Shown here: positions 27,943-36,200 of the stretch, in pieces | Layout of the letters: each line of letters starts with the position of its first letter | Numbering within the stretch: the stretch's first letter is position 1 | NCBI RefSeq assembly: GCF_027622855.1 | Contig: NZ_JAPZVR010000002.1 | Location: 308,605-372,604 of the forward strand | Reading direction: 5' to 3' | Source: Glycomyces algeriensis | GTDB taxonomy: Bacteria > Actinomycetota > Actinomycetes > Mycobacteriales > Micromonosporaceae | Length of the DNA stretch: 64,000 nucleotides | Position numbers and translations under genes: made by a program | The notes under the pieces: generated by a model | What the model was told of the DNA's origin: nothing | Database searches by the model: none | What the model saw: only the letters and a program-made list of their open reading frames with translations

Positions 27943-28944
27943 TCACTCCATAGCGGACACCGCGGCCCGCTCGCGGAACGTGCGGCGGTACGCCGACGGC
28001 GACACCCCCAGGACCGCCCGCAGGTGCTGCCGCAGCGACACGCCCGTGCCCAGGCCCGCCCGGTGCGCGATCTGGTCCACCGTCAACTCGCTCGACTCCA
28101 GGAGCCGCCGCGCGTGCTCCACGCGCTGCCGGGTGAGCCACTGGGCCGGGCTCTGCCCGGTCTCCTCGCGGAACCGCCGCGTGAAAGAGCGACGGCTCAT
28201 CCGCGCCCGACTCGCCAAAGCATCGATCGACAATGGACTGTCGAGGTGCTGCAGCGCCCACTCGCGGACCTCCGCGGTCCCCGCCCCGGTCACCTCCGGC
28301 ACCGGCCGCTCGATGAACTGCGCCTGCCCGCCCTCGCGCCACGGCGGCATCACGCAGCGGCGCGCCACCGCGTTCGCGACCTGACTGCCGTGGTCGCGCC
28401 GCACCAGGTGCAAGCAGAGGTCAACGGCCGCACCGGCTCCGGCCGACGTGAGGATGCGCCCCTCGTCCACGAACAGCACGTCCGGATCGACCCTGACCTC
28501 CGGATGGCGCTCACTGAGCCGGTCCGTGAGCATCCAGTGAGTGGTCGCGGCGCGGCCGTCGAGCAGCCCCAGGTGGGCGAGCACGAACGCGGCACTGCAG
28601 AAGGAGACGATCCGCGCCTCGGGCCGGATCCGCGCGAAAGCCGCCCCGAGCCCGGCGGGCAGGTCAGGGAAGTCGCAGGTCGGCCCCTCCACCGGGTCCA
28701 CAGTGGCCACGATGACGGTGTCGGCGCCGGCCAGCAGCTCTGGCCCGTGCTCCACGTTGATCGTGTACCCGGCGGTGGTGCGCACCGGCCCGCCGTCGAG
28801 GGAGCACACGCGCACCTCGTAGCGGTCGGTCCCGTCGGCGCGGCCGGCCGAGGCGAAGACGCGCTCGGGGATGCCCAGGTCGAAGGTGATCACCCCGTCG
28901 AGGGCGAGGACCGCGATGCGGTGGGGCGCATTGGGTTCCGTCAT
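27943..28944 (-). CDS. GlxA-type AraC-family transcriptional regulator
   Basis: 333 aa. N-terminal DJ-1/PfpI-like domain (residues 8-190) with the FCSAAFVLAHLGLLDGR elbow. C-terminal AraC helix-turn-helix pair (about 225-325) with SIDALASRARMSRRSFTRRF and LTVDQIAHRAGLGTGVSLRQH. Such regulators bind small metabolites or act as redox sensors. It is divergent from the oxidoreductase gene at 29047 across 102 nt, making that gene the likely target. Confidence 0.93.
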   Translation of the reverse strand: MTEPNAPHRIAVLALDGVITFDLGIPERVFASAGRADGTDRYEVRVCSLDGGPVRTTAGYTINVEHGPELLAGADTVIVATVDPVEGPTCDFPDLPAGLGAAFARIRPEARIVSFCSAAFVLAHLGLLDGRAATTHWMLTDRLSERHPEVRVDPDVLFVDEGRILTSAGAGAAVDLCLHLVRRDHGSQVANAVARRCVMPPWREGGQAQFIERPVPEVTGAGTAEVREWALQHLDSPLSIDALASRARMSRRSFTRRFREETGQSPAQWLTRQRVEHARRLLESSELTVDQIAHRAGLGTGVSLRQHLRAVLGVSPSAYRRTFRERAAVSAME

Positions 28945-29046
28945 GGCCCGATTCTTTCATATAACGGCCTTCAGGTCACTAGGCGAAGCCGCGCCGCTCG
29001 CGAAGACTGGGGGTCACCGAAAGGCCACTGTCAGAAAGGCAACGCC

Positions 29047-29982
29047 ATGACCACCATGCGCGCCATCGTCCAGAACGCCCTGGGCGGATCCGAAGTCCTC
29101 GAGCTCGCCGAGGTCGAACGGCCCGAACCGGGCGCGGGCGAGATCCTCGTGAAGGTGCACGCCGCCGGCCTGAACCCGGTGGACTGGAAGGTGCGGACCT
29201 ACGGCGCGATCACCGGCGACCCGACCCCGTTCACCGTCGGCTGGGACGTCTCGGGCACCGTGGAGGCCGTCGGCCCCGGCGTGCGGCTCTACCGGGTCGG
29301 CGACGAGGTCTACGGCATGCCGCGGTTCCCGGAGTTCGCCGGCGCCTACGCCGAGTACGTGACCGCGCCCGCCCGCCACTTCGCCCCCAAACCCGCCGGG
29401 CTCAGCCATGAGGAGGCCGCGGCCCTGCCGCTCGCCGCCCTCACCGCCTACCAGTCCCTCGTGGACATCGCGGGCCTCCAAGCGGGCCAGAAGGTCCTCA
29501 TCCACGCCGCCGCGGGCGGCGTCGGCCACCTCGCGGTCCAGATCGCGAAGGCCAAGGGCGCCTACGTGATCGCCACTGCCAGCGCCGCCAAGCACGAGTA
29601 CCTGCGGGGCCTCGGCGCCGACGAGGTCATCGACTACACGGCCGGCGACTTCGCCGAGCAGGTGAGCGGTGTCGACGTGGTGCTCGACGGCGTCGGCGGG
29701 GACTACGCCGCCCGCTCCGCCGCGGTGGTCCGCGACGGCGGCCACCTCGTCATCCTGCCGAGCCCGGCCGAAATCCCCGAGTCCGAGCTGGCCCGGATCA
29801 ACGCCGGCTACAACATCGTCGAACCCGACCTGGGCGGGCTCAAGGCGATCACCGCGCTGGTCGAGTCAGGCCGGCTCACGCCCACGGTCTCGGAGACGTA
29901 CGCGCTCGAGGACGCGGCCAAGGCCCACGAGTCGCTGGAGCAGGGCCGCACGATCGGCAAGATCGTCCTCACCATCGCCTAA
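29047..29982 (+). CDS. NADP-dependent zinc-free alcohol dehydrogenase-like oxidoreductase
   Basis: 311 aa medium-chain reductase of the quinone-reductase/enoyl-reductase type. GLNPVDWKVRTYGA, HAAAGGVGHLAVQIAKAKGA and VLDGVGGDY are visible. No structural zinc cysteines. The ATG at 29047 is set by the AAGGCAACGCC leader. It probably responds to the divergent GlxA-type regulator. Substrate unknown; quinones or enals are likely. Confidence 0.9.
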   Translation: MTTMRAIVQNALGGSEVLELAEVERPEPGAGEILVKVHAAGLNPVDWKVRTYGAITGDPTPFTVGWDVSGTVEAVGPGVRLYRVGDEVYGMPRFPEFAGAYAEYVTAPARHFAPKPAGLSHEEAAALPLAALTAYQSLVDIAGLQAGQKVLIHAAAGGVGHLAVQIAKAKGAYVIATASAAKHEYLRGLGADEVIDYTAGDFAEQVSGVDVVLDGVGGDYAARSAAVVRDGGHLVILPSPAEIPESELARINAGYNIVEPDLGGLKAITALVESGRLTPTVSETYALEDAAKAHESLEQGRTIGKIVLTIA

Positions 29983-29994
29983 TCGCCTGGCCAG

Positions 29995-30003
29995 TTATCC
30001 ACA
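29995..30003 (+). promoter_or_regulatory. consensus DnaA box TTATCCACA
   Basis: An exact TTATCCACA 12 nt after the stop of the oxidoreductase gene. A second identical box lies at 30041 in the same orientation. Neither dnaA nor dnaN is nearby, so this is not oriC by context. Confidence 0.6.
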
Positions 30004-30040
30004 GACTCTTCACCAGGCAACAAAAGTCAAGCTCACGAAG

Positions 30041-30049
30041 TTATCCACA
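30041..30049 (+). promoter_or_regulatory. consensus DnaA box TTATCCACA
   Basis: Second exact TTATCCACA, 46 bp from the first (start to start). The DNA around it is less GC-rich than the neighbouring genes. It may be a DnaA-binding or titration site, or chance. Confidence 0.6.
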
Positions 30050-30244
30050 GGCAGAAAACTCTTGTTGCCGTCCAACTACCCCACATGTTGTAGTAGATAG
30101 CAAAAACGCCATCTGGCACCGGCGGGATGGCGGCGACACAAGGGGATTCGCGAACGTCGCCATACCGAGACCGCGCGCGGGAATCCACCCGCGCGCGGTC
30201 CCCGCCAGGTGCCACACCCCTCCGCCTCCGCGGAGGCCGAGCGT

Positions 30245-30339
30245 GGGGGGGGGGGGCCCCCCCCGGCCCCCCCCCCCCCCCCCCCACAGCGCCACAGCGG
30301 GGGGGGGGGGGGGGGGGGCGGCCCCCCCCCCCCCCCCCC
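30245..30339. other. poly-G/poly-C block
   Basis: Alternating G and C homopolymers, several over 15 long, broken only by a short CACAGCGCCACAGC. Codon and base pattern are unlike anything nearby. Probably an artefact; the true sequence here should be treated as unknown. Confidence 0.7.
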
Positions 30340-30351
30340 ACGCCACAACAC

Positions 30352-30516
30352 CATTCAGCTCAGCCCAAGACTCGACTAAAGCACTCAGCTCAACTCAGCC
30401 CGAGACTCGAACCAAAGCATTCAACTCAGCCGAAGCCCGACTCAGCATTCAGTTCAGTCCAGCTCGAAACCCAGACGCACATTCAACTCGACTCACCACT
30501 CGGCTCAACTCGAGCG
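30352..30516. repeat. degenerate ~30-38-bp repeat overlapping a gene end
   Basis: About five degenerate units share CA(T/C)TCA(G/A)CTCA and GACTCGA words. The last unit contains the stop codon (30505-30507) of the downstream-facing ABC exporter gene, whose own end reads CTCAACTCGAGCG. The array therefore extends that gene's 3' end into the spacer. Confidence 0.65.
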
Positions 30517-32289
30517 GGTCTGCTCGACCCACGAGCCGTGCAGCCCGGCATAGACCGAGCCGGGCTCGGCGGCGAGTTCGGCGTGCGGCCCGTGCTGCAC
30601 CAGGTTCCCCGCGTCGAAGACCAGCACCTCGTCCGAGGTTTCGGCCGTCGACAGGCGGTGCGCGATGATCACCGTGGTGCGCCCGCGCGTGACCGCGTCG
30701 AGGGCCGATGAGAGCCGCAGCTCGGTGGCCGGGTCGACGGCGCTCGTGGCCTCGTCGAGGACGAGCAGGTCCGGGTCGGCCACATAGGCGCGCACCAGCG
30801 ACACCAATTGGCGCTCGCCCACACTCAGGTTCGCGCCGCTCTCGCCGAGCGGCGTCTCGAGGCCGGCCGAGAGCGTCTCGAGCCAGTCGTCGAGGCCGAG
30901 CTCGGCGAAGGCCACGTAGATCTCCGCGTCCGTCAGCTCGGGCCGGGCGAAGCGCACGTTGTGCGCGAGGGTGCCGTTGAACAGGAAGCCCTCCTGGGGC
31001 ACCATCATCACCCGGCTGCGCAGCGACGCGAACGTGACCCCGGTCAGCGGCACGCCGCCGATGACCACGCTCCCGGAAGTCGGGTCCATCAGGCGGGTCA
31101 GCAGTTTCGCGAACGTGGTCTTGCCCGAGCCGGTCTCGCCGACCACGGCGACCTTCGAATGGGCCCGGATCTCGACGTCGATGCCGTGCAGCACCTCCTC
31201 GCCGCCCGGGTAGGCGAAGCGCACGCCTTCGAAGCGGACCCCAAGGGGCCCTTCGGGAAGGGCGACGCCGTCGACCGGGTCGGCGACGTCGGGCTCGGTG
31301 TCGACGATGTCGAGCACGCGCCGCCAGCCGGAGACCGCGTTCTGGGCCTCGTTGAGCGTCTCTGTGCCGATCACGATGGGCTGGGTGAAGAGGATGACGA
31401 GGAACAGGAACGCCGTCAGCTCGCCCACAGTCATCGATCCGTCGGCGACGAGGAACGCGCCGAGGACCACCACGATCACGTTGACGCCCAGGTAGACCAG
31501 CTCCCCCGCGCCGAACGAGAATGCCGAGCGGCTGATCGCGCGGGTCTGGTCGCGCCGGTGCTCGTCGATCGACGCGTCGAGCCGCTCGCTCGTGCGGGCC
31601 CCGACCCCGTACGCGCGCACGGTGCCCGCGCCGACCACGGACTCGGCGACGGCCGAGAGCATCTTGGACACGCTCTTGCGCACATCCGTATAAGCGGCGG
31701 CCAGGTGCCCCTGGAGCCATTTGATCAGCCAGGTCACGGGGATGAACACGACCCACACCGCGATCGCCAGCTGCCACGAGTAGACCGCCATGACCACGGT
31801 GGCGACGACGATCTGCGCCGCCGCGGTCACCAGCACCATGCCGCCCTGCTGCAGGAACGTGCTCACCTGGTCGATATCGGTCGTGACACGCGCGGTCAGC
31901 GCACCGCGCCGCTCGGACTGCTGGTGCAGCATCGACAGGTCGTGAATGTGGCGGAACGTCCTGCGCCGCAGCGACGCCAGCGCGTGCTCCGAGACGACGA
32001 ACAGGCGCCGGTTCATGAGGTAGTTGGTGCCGGTGGTGACAAGGAGGGCCGCGACGCCGATGGAGGCGACGAGTACGACGTACCCGATGTCGGGTCCGCC
32101 TTCGCCGAGGAGGCCTTTGTCGAGGACCTGCTGCGCGCCGATGGGTACGACGAGGCGGCCGATGGAGGTGACGGCCGCGAGGAACACGGTGAAGCCGAGG
32201 CCGCGGCGCAGCTCGGGCGAGAGCCGTAGGCCGCGTTTGACGGTCTGCCACGGGCCGGGCTGCGTCTGGGTTGCTTCTTGCGCGCTCAC
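30505..32289 (-). CDS. ABC exporter half-transporter (permease + ATPase)
   Basis: 594 aa. N-terminal ABC_membrane domain with six helices (about residues 30-310). The C-terminal ATPase has Walker A GETGSGKTT with K390, signature LSVGERQLVSL (the usual LSGGQ is LSVGE), Walker B LLVLDEATS and H-loop IIAHRLS. The GTG start overlaps the stop of the upstream ABC gene (GTGA), so they form a coupled pair and probably a heterodimer. Substrate unknown (drug, lipid or peptide). Confidence 0.93.
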   Translation of the reverse strand: MSAQEATQTQPGPWQTVKRGLRLSPELRRGLGFTVFLAAVTSIGRLVVPIGAQQVLDKGLLGEGGPDIGYVVLVASIGVAALLVTTGTNYLMNRRLFVVSEHALASLRRRTFRHIHDLSMLHQQSERRGALTARVTTDIDQVSTFLQQGGMVLVTAAAQIVVATVVMAVYSWQLAIAVWVVFIPVTWLIKWLQGHLAAAYTDVRKSVSKMLSAVAESVVGAGTVRAYGVGARTSERLDASIDEHRRDQTRAISRSAFSFGAGELVYLGVNVIVVVLGAFLVADGSMTVGELTAFLFLVILFTQPIVIGTETLNEAQNAVSGWRRVLDIVDTEPDVADPVDGVALPEGPLGVRFEGVRFAYPGGEEVLHGIDVEIRAHSKVAVVGETGSGKTTFAKLLTRLMDPTSGSVVIGGVPLTGVTFASLRSRVMMVPQEGFLFNGTLAHNVRFARPELTDAEIYVAFAELGLDDWLETLSAGLETPLGESGANLSVGERQLVSLVRAYVADPDLLVLDEATSAVDPATELRLSSALDAVTRGRTTVIIAHRLSTAETSDEVLVFDAGNLVQHGPHAELAAEPGSVYAGLHGSWVEQTRSS

Positions 32290-34229
32290 GCCGTGGTCTC
32301 CTCTTCGTTGCGCTTGGTGCCGTTGAGGCCGGCGTCGTAGAACTCGGTGTCGTTCAGTTCGCCGTCGAATTCGGGGGCGCTGAATTCGGGGTCGTCGAAC
32401 TCGCTGTCGAATTCGCGTTCGGCTTCGGCCCGCTCGTAGGCGGTGACGAGGTCGGCGTAGGGCTGGTGGGTCTTGAGGAGGTCCTGGTGGGGGCCGCGGG
32501 CGGTGATGCGGCCGTTCTCGAGGAAGACCACTTCGTCGGCGAGGGCGATGGTGGCTCTGCGGTAGGCGACGACGAGGACGCTCGCGACTTCGGAGGAGTC
32601 CTTGAGGCCGGTGAGGATCTGCGACTCGACTTTCGGGTCGACGGCGCTGGTGGCGTCGTCGAGGATGAGCATCCGGGGTCTGCCGGCGAGGGCGCGCGCG
32701 AGGGTGAGTCGCTGGCGCTGGCCGCCGGAGAGGGTGGTGCCGCGTTCGCCGACCTCGGTGTCGAGGCCGTCGTCGAGGGCGGCGATGAACTTCTCGGCGC
32801 CGGCGGCGACGAGGGCGTCCCAGAGTCGGTCGTCGGTGAGCCCGGCGCGGTCGAGGGCGAGGTTGGCGCGGACGGTGTCGTCGAAGACGAACGGGATCTG
32901 CTGGACGAGCGCGGTGGTGCGGGCGAGGCTCGCGTGGGTGAGGTCGCGCAGGTCTTCGCCGTCGAGGGTGACGGTGCCGCGGCTGGGGTCGACGAGGCGG
33001 GCGGCGAGGTGGGCGAGGGTGGATTTGCCGGAGCCAGTGGCGCCGACGAGGGCGACGGTGGTGCCGGCTTCGACGGAGAAGGTGACTTCGTGGAGGGCTT
33101 CGTGGCCGTCGGGGTAGGCGTAGGCGACGGCGTCGAATTCGAGGCGCGCGGGGGTGGTCGTGTCGGGGAGTTCCTTGTCGCCGTAGGTCATGTCACCGGT
33201 GGCGGAGAGGACGTGGTCGACGCGGCGGCGTCCGACGACGGAGCCGGGGAGGTCGCCGAGGACCCAGCCGATGGCGCGGACGGGGAAGGCGAGCACGGAG
33301 AACATGAAGGAGACGGTGACGAGCTGGCCGAGGTCGATGGCGCCGGCTTCGTAGCGGGCGAGGCCGACGAGGAGGGCGACGAGCACGCCGATCTCGGGGA
33401 GTCCGGAGATCGCCGGTTCGAAGGCGGCGCGCAGGCGCCCGACGCCGATCATGGCGTCGCGCAGGTCCTCGGCGGTGGCGGTGAACCGCTCGGTCTCGGC
33501 CGCTTCGCGTCCCATTGCCTTGACGACGAGGGCGCCGTCGAAGGATTCGTGGCCGACGGCGGAGACTTCGGCGCGCAGTTCCTGGGCGCGCTTGGCGCGG
33601 GGGGCCATCTTGGTGGCGAAGAGGGCGTTGAGCGCGAAGAGGGCGGGGAACATGCCGAGGGCGACGAGCGCGATGGCCCAGTCGATCCAGAGGAAGGCGC
33701 CCATGGCGACGACGACCATGAAGAGGGTGCCGACCGCGAACGGGAGCGGGGCGAGGGGGCGGGTGGCGGCTTCGACGTCGGCGTTCGCGTTGGAGAGGAG
33801 GGTGCCGGTGGGGTGCTTCTGGTGCCAGGAGACGGGGAGGGCGAGGTAGCGGCGGGTGATCTGGCGGCGCCAGTGGGCCTGGACGCCGAACATCATGACG
33901 CCGGCGCCGATGCGGCGGGCGCACATGGTGGAGAAGCGGACGATGGAGGTGCCGACCAGTGCGGCGACGCCGATCATGACGGTGCCGAAGACGACTTCGC
34001 CGTTCTCGTAGGCGGGCACGGCGATCGCGGAGACGACCCACCCGACGACGAAGGAGAGGAAGAGTGTCATCGCGGTGTTCGCCATGGCCCCGGCGGCGCC
34101 AACCGCGAACGGTTTGGGTTCGAGGCGGATCATGTCGCCGATGTTGCGCAGTCCTTGGCGGAGGATGCGGTCGTCGGCGGGTTGGTCGTCTAGGGACGAC
34201 GGTGTGTCGGCGCCGGTGGGCAGCGTCAT
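32286..34229 (-). CDS. ABC exporter half-transporter with acidic repeat tail
   Basis: 647 aa. Six-helix membrane domain, then an ATPase with Walker A GATGSGKST, canonical signature TLSGGQRQRLTLARAL and Walker B MLILDDATSAVD, where the usual catalytic Glu is Asp. The ATG at 34229 is chosen for its GGAG site seven bases upstream; the frame is open to 34295. The last ~40 residues are an acidic repeat built from DSEF, DDPEF, SAPEF, DGEL and NDTEF units, encoded by an in-frame 15-18-bp DNA repeat at 32340-32420. With the 30505 gene it makes a heterodimer in which one site (Asp for Glu) is probably degenerate. Confidence 0.92.
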   Translation of the reverse strand: MTLPTGADTPSSLDDQPADDRILRQGLRNIGDMIRLEPKPFAVGAAGAMANTAMTLFLSFVVGWVVSAIAVPAYENGEVVFGTVMIGVAALVGTSIVRFSTMCARRIGAGVMMFGVQAHWRRQITRRYLALPVSWHQKHPTGTLLSNANADVEAATRPLAPLPFAVGTLFMVVVAMGAFLWIDWAIALVALGMFPALFALNALFATKMAPRAKRAQELRAEVSAVGHESFDGALVVKAMGREAAETERFTATAEDLRDAMIGVGRLRAAFEPAISGLPEIGVLVALLVGLARYEAGAIDLGQLVTVSFMFSVLAFPVRAIGWVLGDLPGSVVGRRRVDHVLSATGDMTYGDKELPDTTTPARLEFDAVAYAYPDGHEALHEVTFSVEAGTTVALVGATGSGKSTLAHLAARLVDPSRGTVTLDGEDLRDLTHASLARTTALVQQIPFVFDDTVRANLALDRAGLTDDRLWDALVAAGAEKFIAALDDGLDTEVGERGTTLSGGQRQRLTLARALAGRPRMLILDDATSAVDPKVESQILTGLKDSSEVASVLVVAYRRATIALADEVVFLENGRITARGPHQDLLKTHQPYADLVTAYERAEAEREFDSEFDDPEFSAPEFDGELNDTEFYDAGLNGTKRNEEETTA

Positions 34230-34398
34230 TGGGTCTCCGGTCGGTGGGTACGGGCGCCAGCCCTGGGAGGCGCTGGCTAGCCGGTCGGCAAGCAACCGCT
34301 AGCAATCATGCCTCGCGCCTGCGACAGTCGCCAACCGCAATTCCACCCGACGGCATCGAACGGCATGATCACGCACGGTTCAGCACCAGTCGACAAAT

Positions 34399-34474
34399 TG
34401 TCGTACCCCTAGGTCAGGGTTGATACCGGGGGCCCATCGATGTCCGATTTGCGGAGACCCTCCGCTCACGTTCG
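34399..34474 (+). repeat. dispersed intergenic repeat, copy C (type 1 tail)
   Basis: 76-bp unit nearly identical to copy A: head TGTCGTACCC then TCAGGGTTGATACCGGGGG, tail CCCATCGATGTCCGATTTG and CCTCCGCTCACGTTCG. It lies in the 619-nt gene-free stretch 34230-34848, which also holds the next two repeats; the remainder (34230-34398, 34475-34570) shows nothing recognisable. Confidence 0.9.
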
Positions 34475-34570
34475 CTGTCCTCTCGGCAGGTGTGGCGAAT
34501 TCCCGCGCCGATCACTCCTCGGGCGGGGCCAGCGCTCAAGCCATTTCAGACTCGACCCTCGACCTCACTC

Positions 34571-34695
34571 GGCTCGGCTCGGCTCGGCTCGGCTCGGCTC
34601 GGCTCGGCTCGGCTCGGCTCGGCTCGGCTCGGCTCGGCTCGGCTCGGCTCGGCTCGGCTCGGCTCGGCTCGGCTCGGCTCGGCTCGGCTCGGCTC
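34571..34695. repeat. 5-bp tandem repeat (GGCTC)x25
   Basis: Twenty-five perfect copies of GGCTC. Frames through it read as repeated ARLGS peptides, with no sign of translation. Probably hypervariable in length. Confidence 0.97.
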
Positions 34696-34725
34696 GGCGA
34701 AGTCTGCGCGCCGATGACCGGCGGC

Positions 34726-34867
34726 GCGGTCGTTTCACAGAGACGCTTCGCTCACGTCCAGCAAAGCGATCGGTTTATCCGACCGGGCGGCCCATGGGGC
34801 GGTCGTTTCGCTGAGACGCTTCGCTCGCGCCCAGCGATGCCGGCCGCTTCAGCGGACCGGGTGGCCC
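34726..34867. repeat. 73-bp direct repeat, two copies, overlapping the hisF end
   Basis: Copy 1 (34726-34795) and copy 2 (34799-34867) share GCGGTCGTTTC, GAGACGCTTCGCTC and GACCGGG(C/T)GGCCC. Copy 2 contains the last codons and stop (34849) of hisF, so the array duplicates the gene's 3' end into the downstream spacer. Confidence 0.85.
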
Positions 34868-35613
34868 GTTTCGCGTAGTTCCTGCTTGACCTCGCCGATC
34901 GCGACGTCGCCGAAGTGAAAGATCGAGGCCGCGAGGACCGCGTCGGCCCCGGCGTCGACGGCGGGCGGGAAGTGGGCGGCCTTGCCGGCGCCGCCGGAGG
35001 CGATGAGCGGGATGTCCACGGCCGCGCGCACGGCGGCGATGAGTTTGAGGTCGAAGCCCTGCTTCATGCCGTCGGAGTCGATCGAGTTGAGCAGGATCTC
35101 CCCCGCCCCCAGTTCGGCGGCGCGGGCGCACCATTCGACGGCGTCGAGGCCGGTCGAGCGCTTCTGGCCGCCGTGGGTGGTGACCTCCCAGCCCGATGCG
35201 GTGTCGCGGCCGGAGGCGACGTCGGCGGAGAGTACGAGCACCTGGTTGCCGAACCGCTCGGCGATCTCGGAGATGACCTCGGGCCGCGCGATGGCGGCGG
35301 TGTTGATGCCGACCTTGTCGGCGCCGGCGCGCAGGAGCCGGTCGACGTCGTCGGGGGTGCGGACGCCGCCGCCGACGGTGAGGGGGATGAAGACCTGCTC
35401 GGCGGTGCGGGCGACGACGTCGTACATGGTCGCCCGGTCGCCGGAGGAGGCGCTCACGTCGAGGAAGGTGAGCTCGTCGGCGCCGGCGGCGTCGTAGGCG
35501 GCGGCCAGTTCGACCGGGTCGCCCGCGTCGCGCAGGTTCTCGAAGTTCACTCCTTTGACGACCCGCCCGGCATCGACGTCCAGGCAGGGGATCACACGCA
35601 CCGCAACAGTCAC
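34849..35613 (-). CDS. hisF: imidazole glycerol phosphate synthase subunit HisF
   Basis: 254 aa TIM barrel that closes the imidazole ring with ammonia from HisH. Catalytic D12 (CLDVD) and D131 (LSADVASG) are present, with phosphate loops GGGVRT and ASGGAG. GTG start at 35613. It stands alone; hisI is at 23780 and hisH/hisA are not in the window. The 3' end lies inside a direct repeat. Confidence 0.97.
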   Translation of the reverse strand: MTVAVRVIPCLDVDAGRVVKGVNFENLRDAGDPVELAAAYDAAGADELTFLDVSASSGDRATMYDVVARTAEQVFIPLTVGGGVRTPDDVDRLLRAGADKVGINTAAIARPEVISEIAERFGNQVLVLSADVASGRDTASGWEVTTHGGQKRSTGLDAVEWCARAAELGAGEILLNSIDSDGMKQGFDLKLIAAVRAAVDIPLIASGGAGKAAHFPPAVDAGADAVLAASIFHFGDVAIGEVKQELRETGHPVR

Positions 35614-35668
35614 GTGGCAAGCCTACAGGCGCCGGTGGGCCGTGTCGTCCGCCATATTTCCGTATCAT

Positions 35669-35686
35669 TCTTGAACATGTTCAAGA
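35669..35686. promoter_or_regulatory. operator palindrome 1 (with probable -35)
   Basis: Perfect 18-bp palindrome TCTTGAACATGTTCAAGA. Its TTGAAC (35671) could be the -35 element of a promoter whose -10 is TAGCTT at 35695, 18 bp away. Probably bound by the TetR protein encoded at 36201. Confidence 0.8.
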
Positions 35687-35709
35687 CGCGGGTGTAGCTT
35701 GAAATCAGA

Positions 35710-35727
35710 AGTTGAACATGTTCAACT
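35710..35727. promoter_or_regulatory. operator palindrome 2
   Basis: Perfect 18-bp palindrome AGTTGAACATGTTCAACT with the same 14-bp core as operator 1. The two centres are 41 bp apart, about four helical turns, so dimers would sit on the same DNA face. It lies just after the expected transcription start. Confidence 0.8.
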
Positions 35728-35766
35728 CAAGCCCGAACCACACCCCGCACAGAACGGAGCACTGCC

Positions 35767-36180
35767 ATGGACCTGGCAGTCATCGGCTACATCGCCTACC
35801 TCCTCGTCGCCATCCCGCTCACCGTCTGGGTCGCCCGCACCCTCGGCGCCAACGGCTTCCACTTCATCAAGGACGTCTTCGCCGGCGACGAGCAGCTCGC
35901 CCAAGCCGTCAACAAGCTTCTCCAGGTCGGCTTCTACCTCCTGAACTTCGGGTTCGTGGCGCTGTGGCTGCGCACCGCCGACCCGGTCTACGACGCCCGC
36001 GGCGTCTTCGAGACCGTCGCCGTCAAGATCGGCGCCGTGCTCCTCGTGCTCGGCGTCCTCCACGTCCTCAACATCCTGGTGCTCAACGGCTTCCGCAAGC
36101 GCGGCCACGTCGACGCCCGCGCCCTCGCCACCCTTGAACCGCCGCGCCCGCCGCAGCGGCCGCAGGCGTACGGCGCCTGA
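35767..36180 (+). CDS. small integral membrane protein
   Basis: 137 aa with three hydrophobic helices (about 4-22, 52-70 and 85-108) and a Pro-rich C-terminal tail. The LGANGFHFIKDVFAGDEQLA loop after helix 1 is distinctive. No enzyme motif seen. It is the first gene behind the twin TTGAACATGTTCAA operators, 20 nt ahead of the TetR gene, so it is the likely effector or target of that regulator. Function unknown. Confidence 0.8.
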   Translation: MDLAVIGYIAYLLVAIPLTVWVARTLGANGFHFIKDVFAGDEQLAQAVNKLLQVGFYLLNFGFVALWLRTADPVYDARGVFETVAVKIGAVLLVLGVLHVLNILVLNGFRKRGHVDARALATLEPPRPPQRPQAYGA

Positions 36181-36200
36181 ACCGCAGTAGGATCGCCTGC

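Larger units (their letters stand above)
29983..30504. other. 522-nt gene-free stretch
   Basis: This spacer holds two consensus DnaA boxes (29995 and 30041), a locally AT-richer segment to about 30115, a G/C homopolymer block (30245-30339) and a degenerate CTCAGC-type repeat (30352-30516). Frames through it give only Pro/Gly runs and no credible gene. Confidence 0.8.

Noticed and set aside
29995-30115. Chromosomal origin (oriC)
   Set aside because: Only two DnaA boxes, no AT-rich unwinding region of the expected size, and no dnaA, dnaN, rpmH or gyr genes nearby.
30033-30354. Pro/Gly-rich open frames on both strands
   Set aside because: They exist only because G/C homopolymers code for Gly and Pro. 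No ribosome site, no domain, and the DNA is probably artefactual.
34571-34717. Repeat protein of ARLGS units
   Set aside because: All three frames of a 5-bp repeat remain open by necessity. No start with ribosome site and no conservation can be argued.
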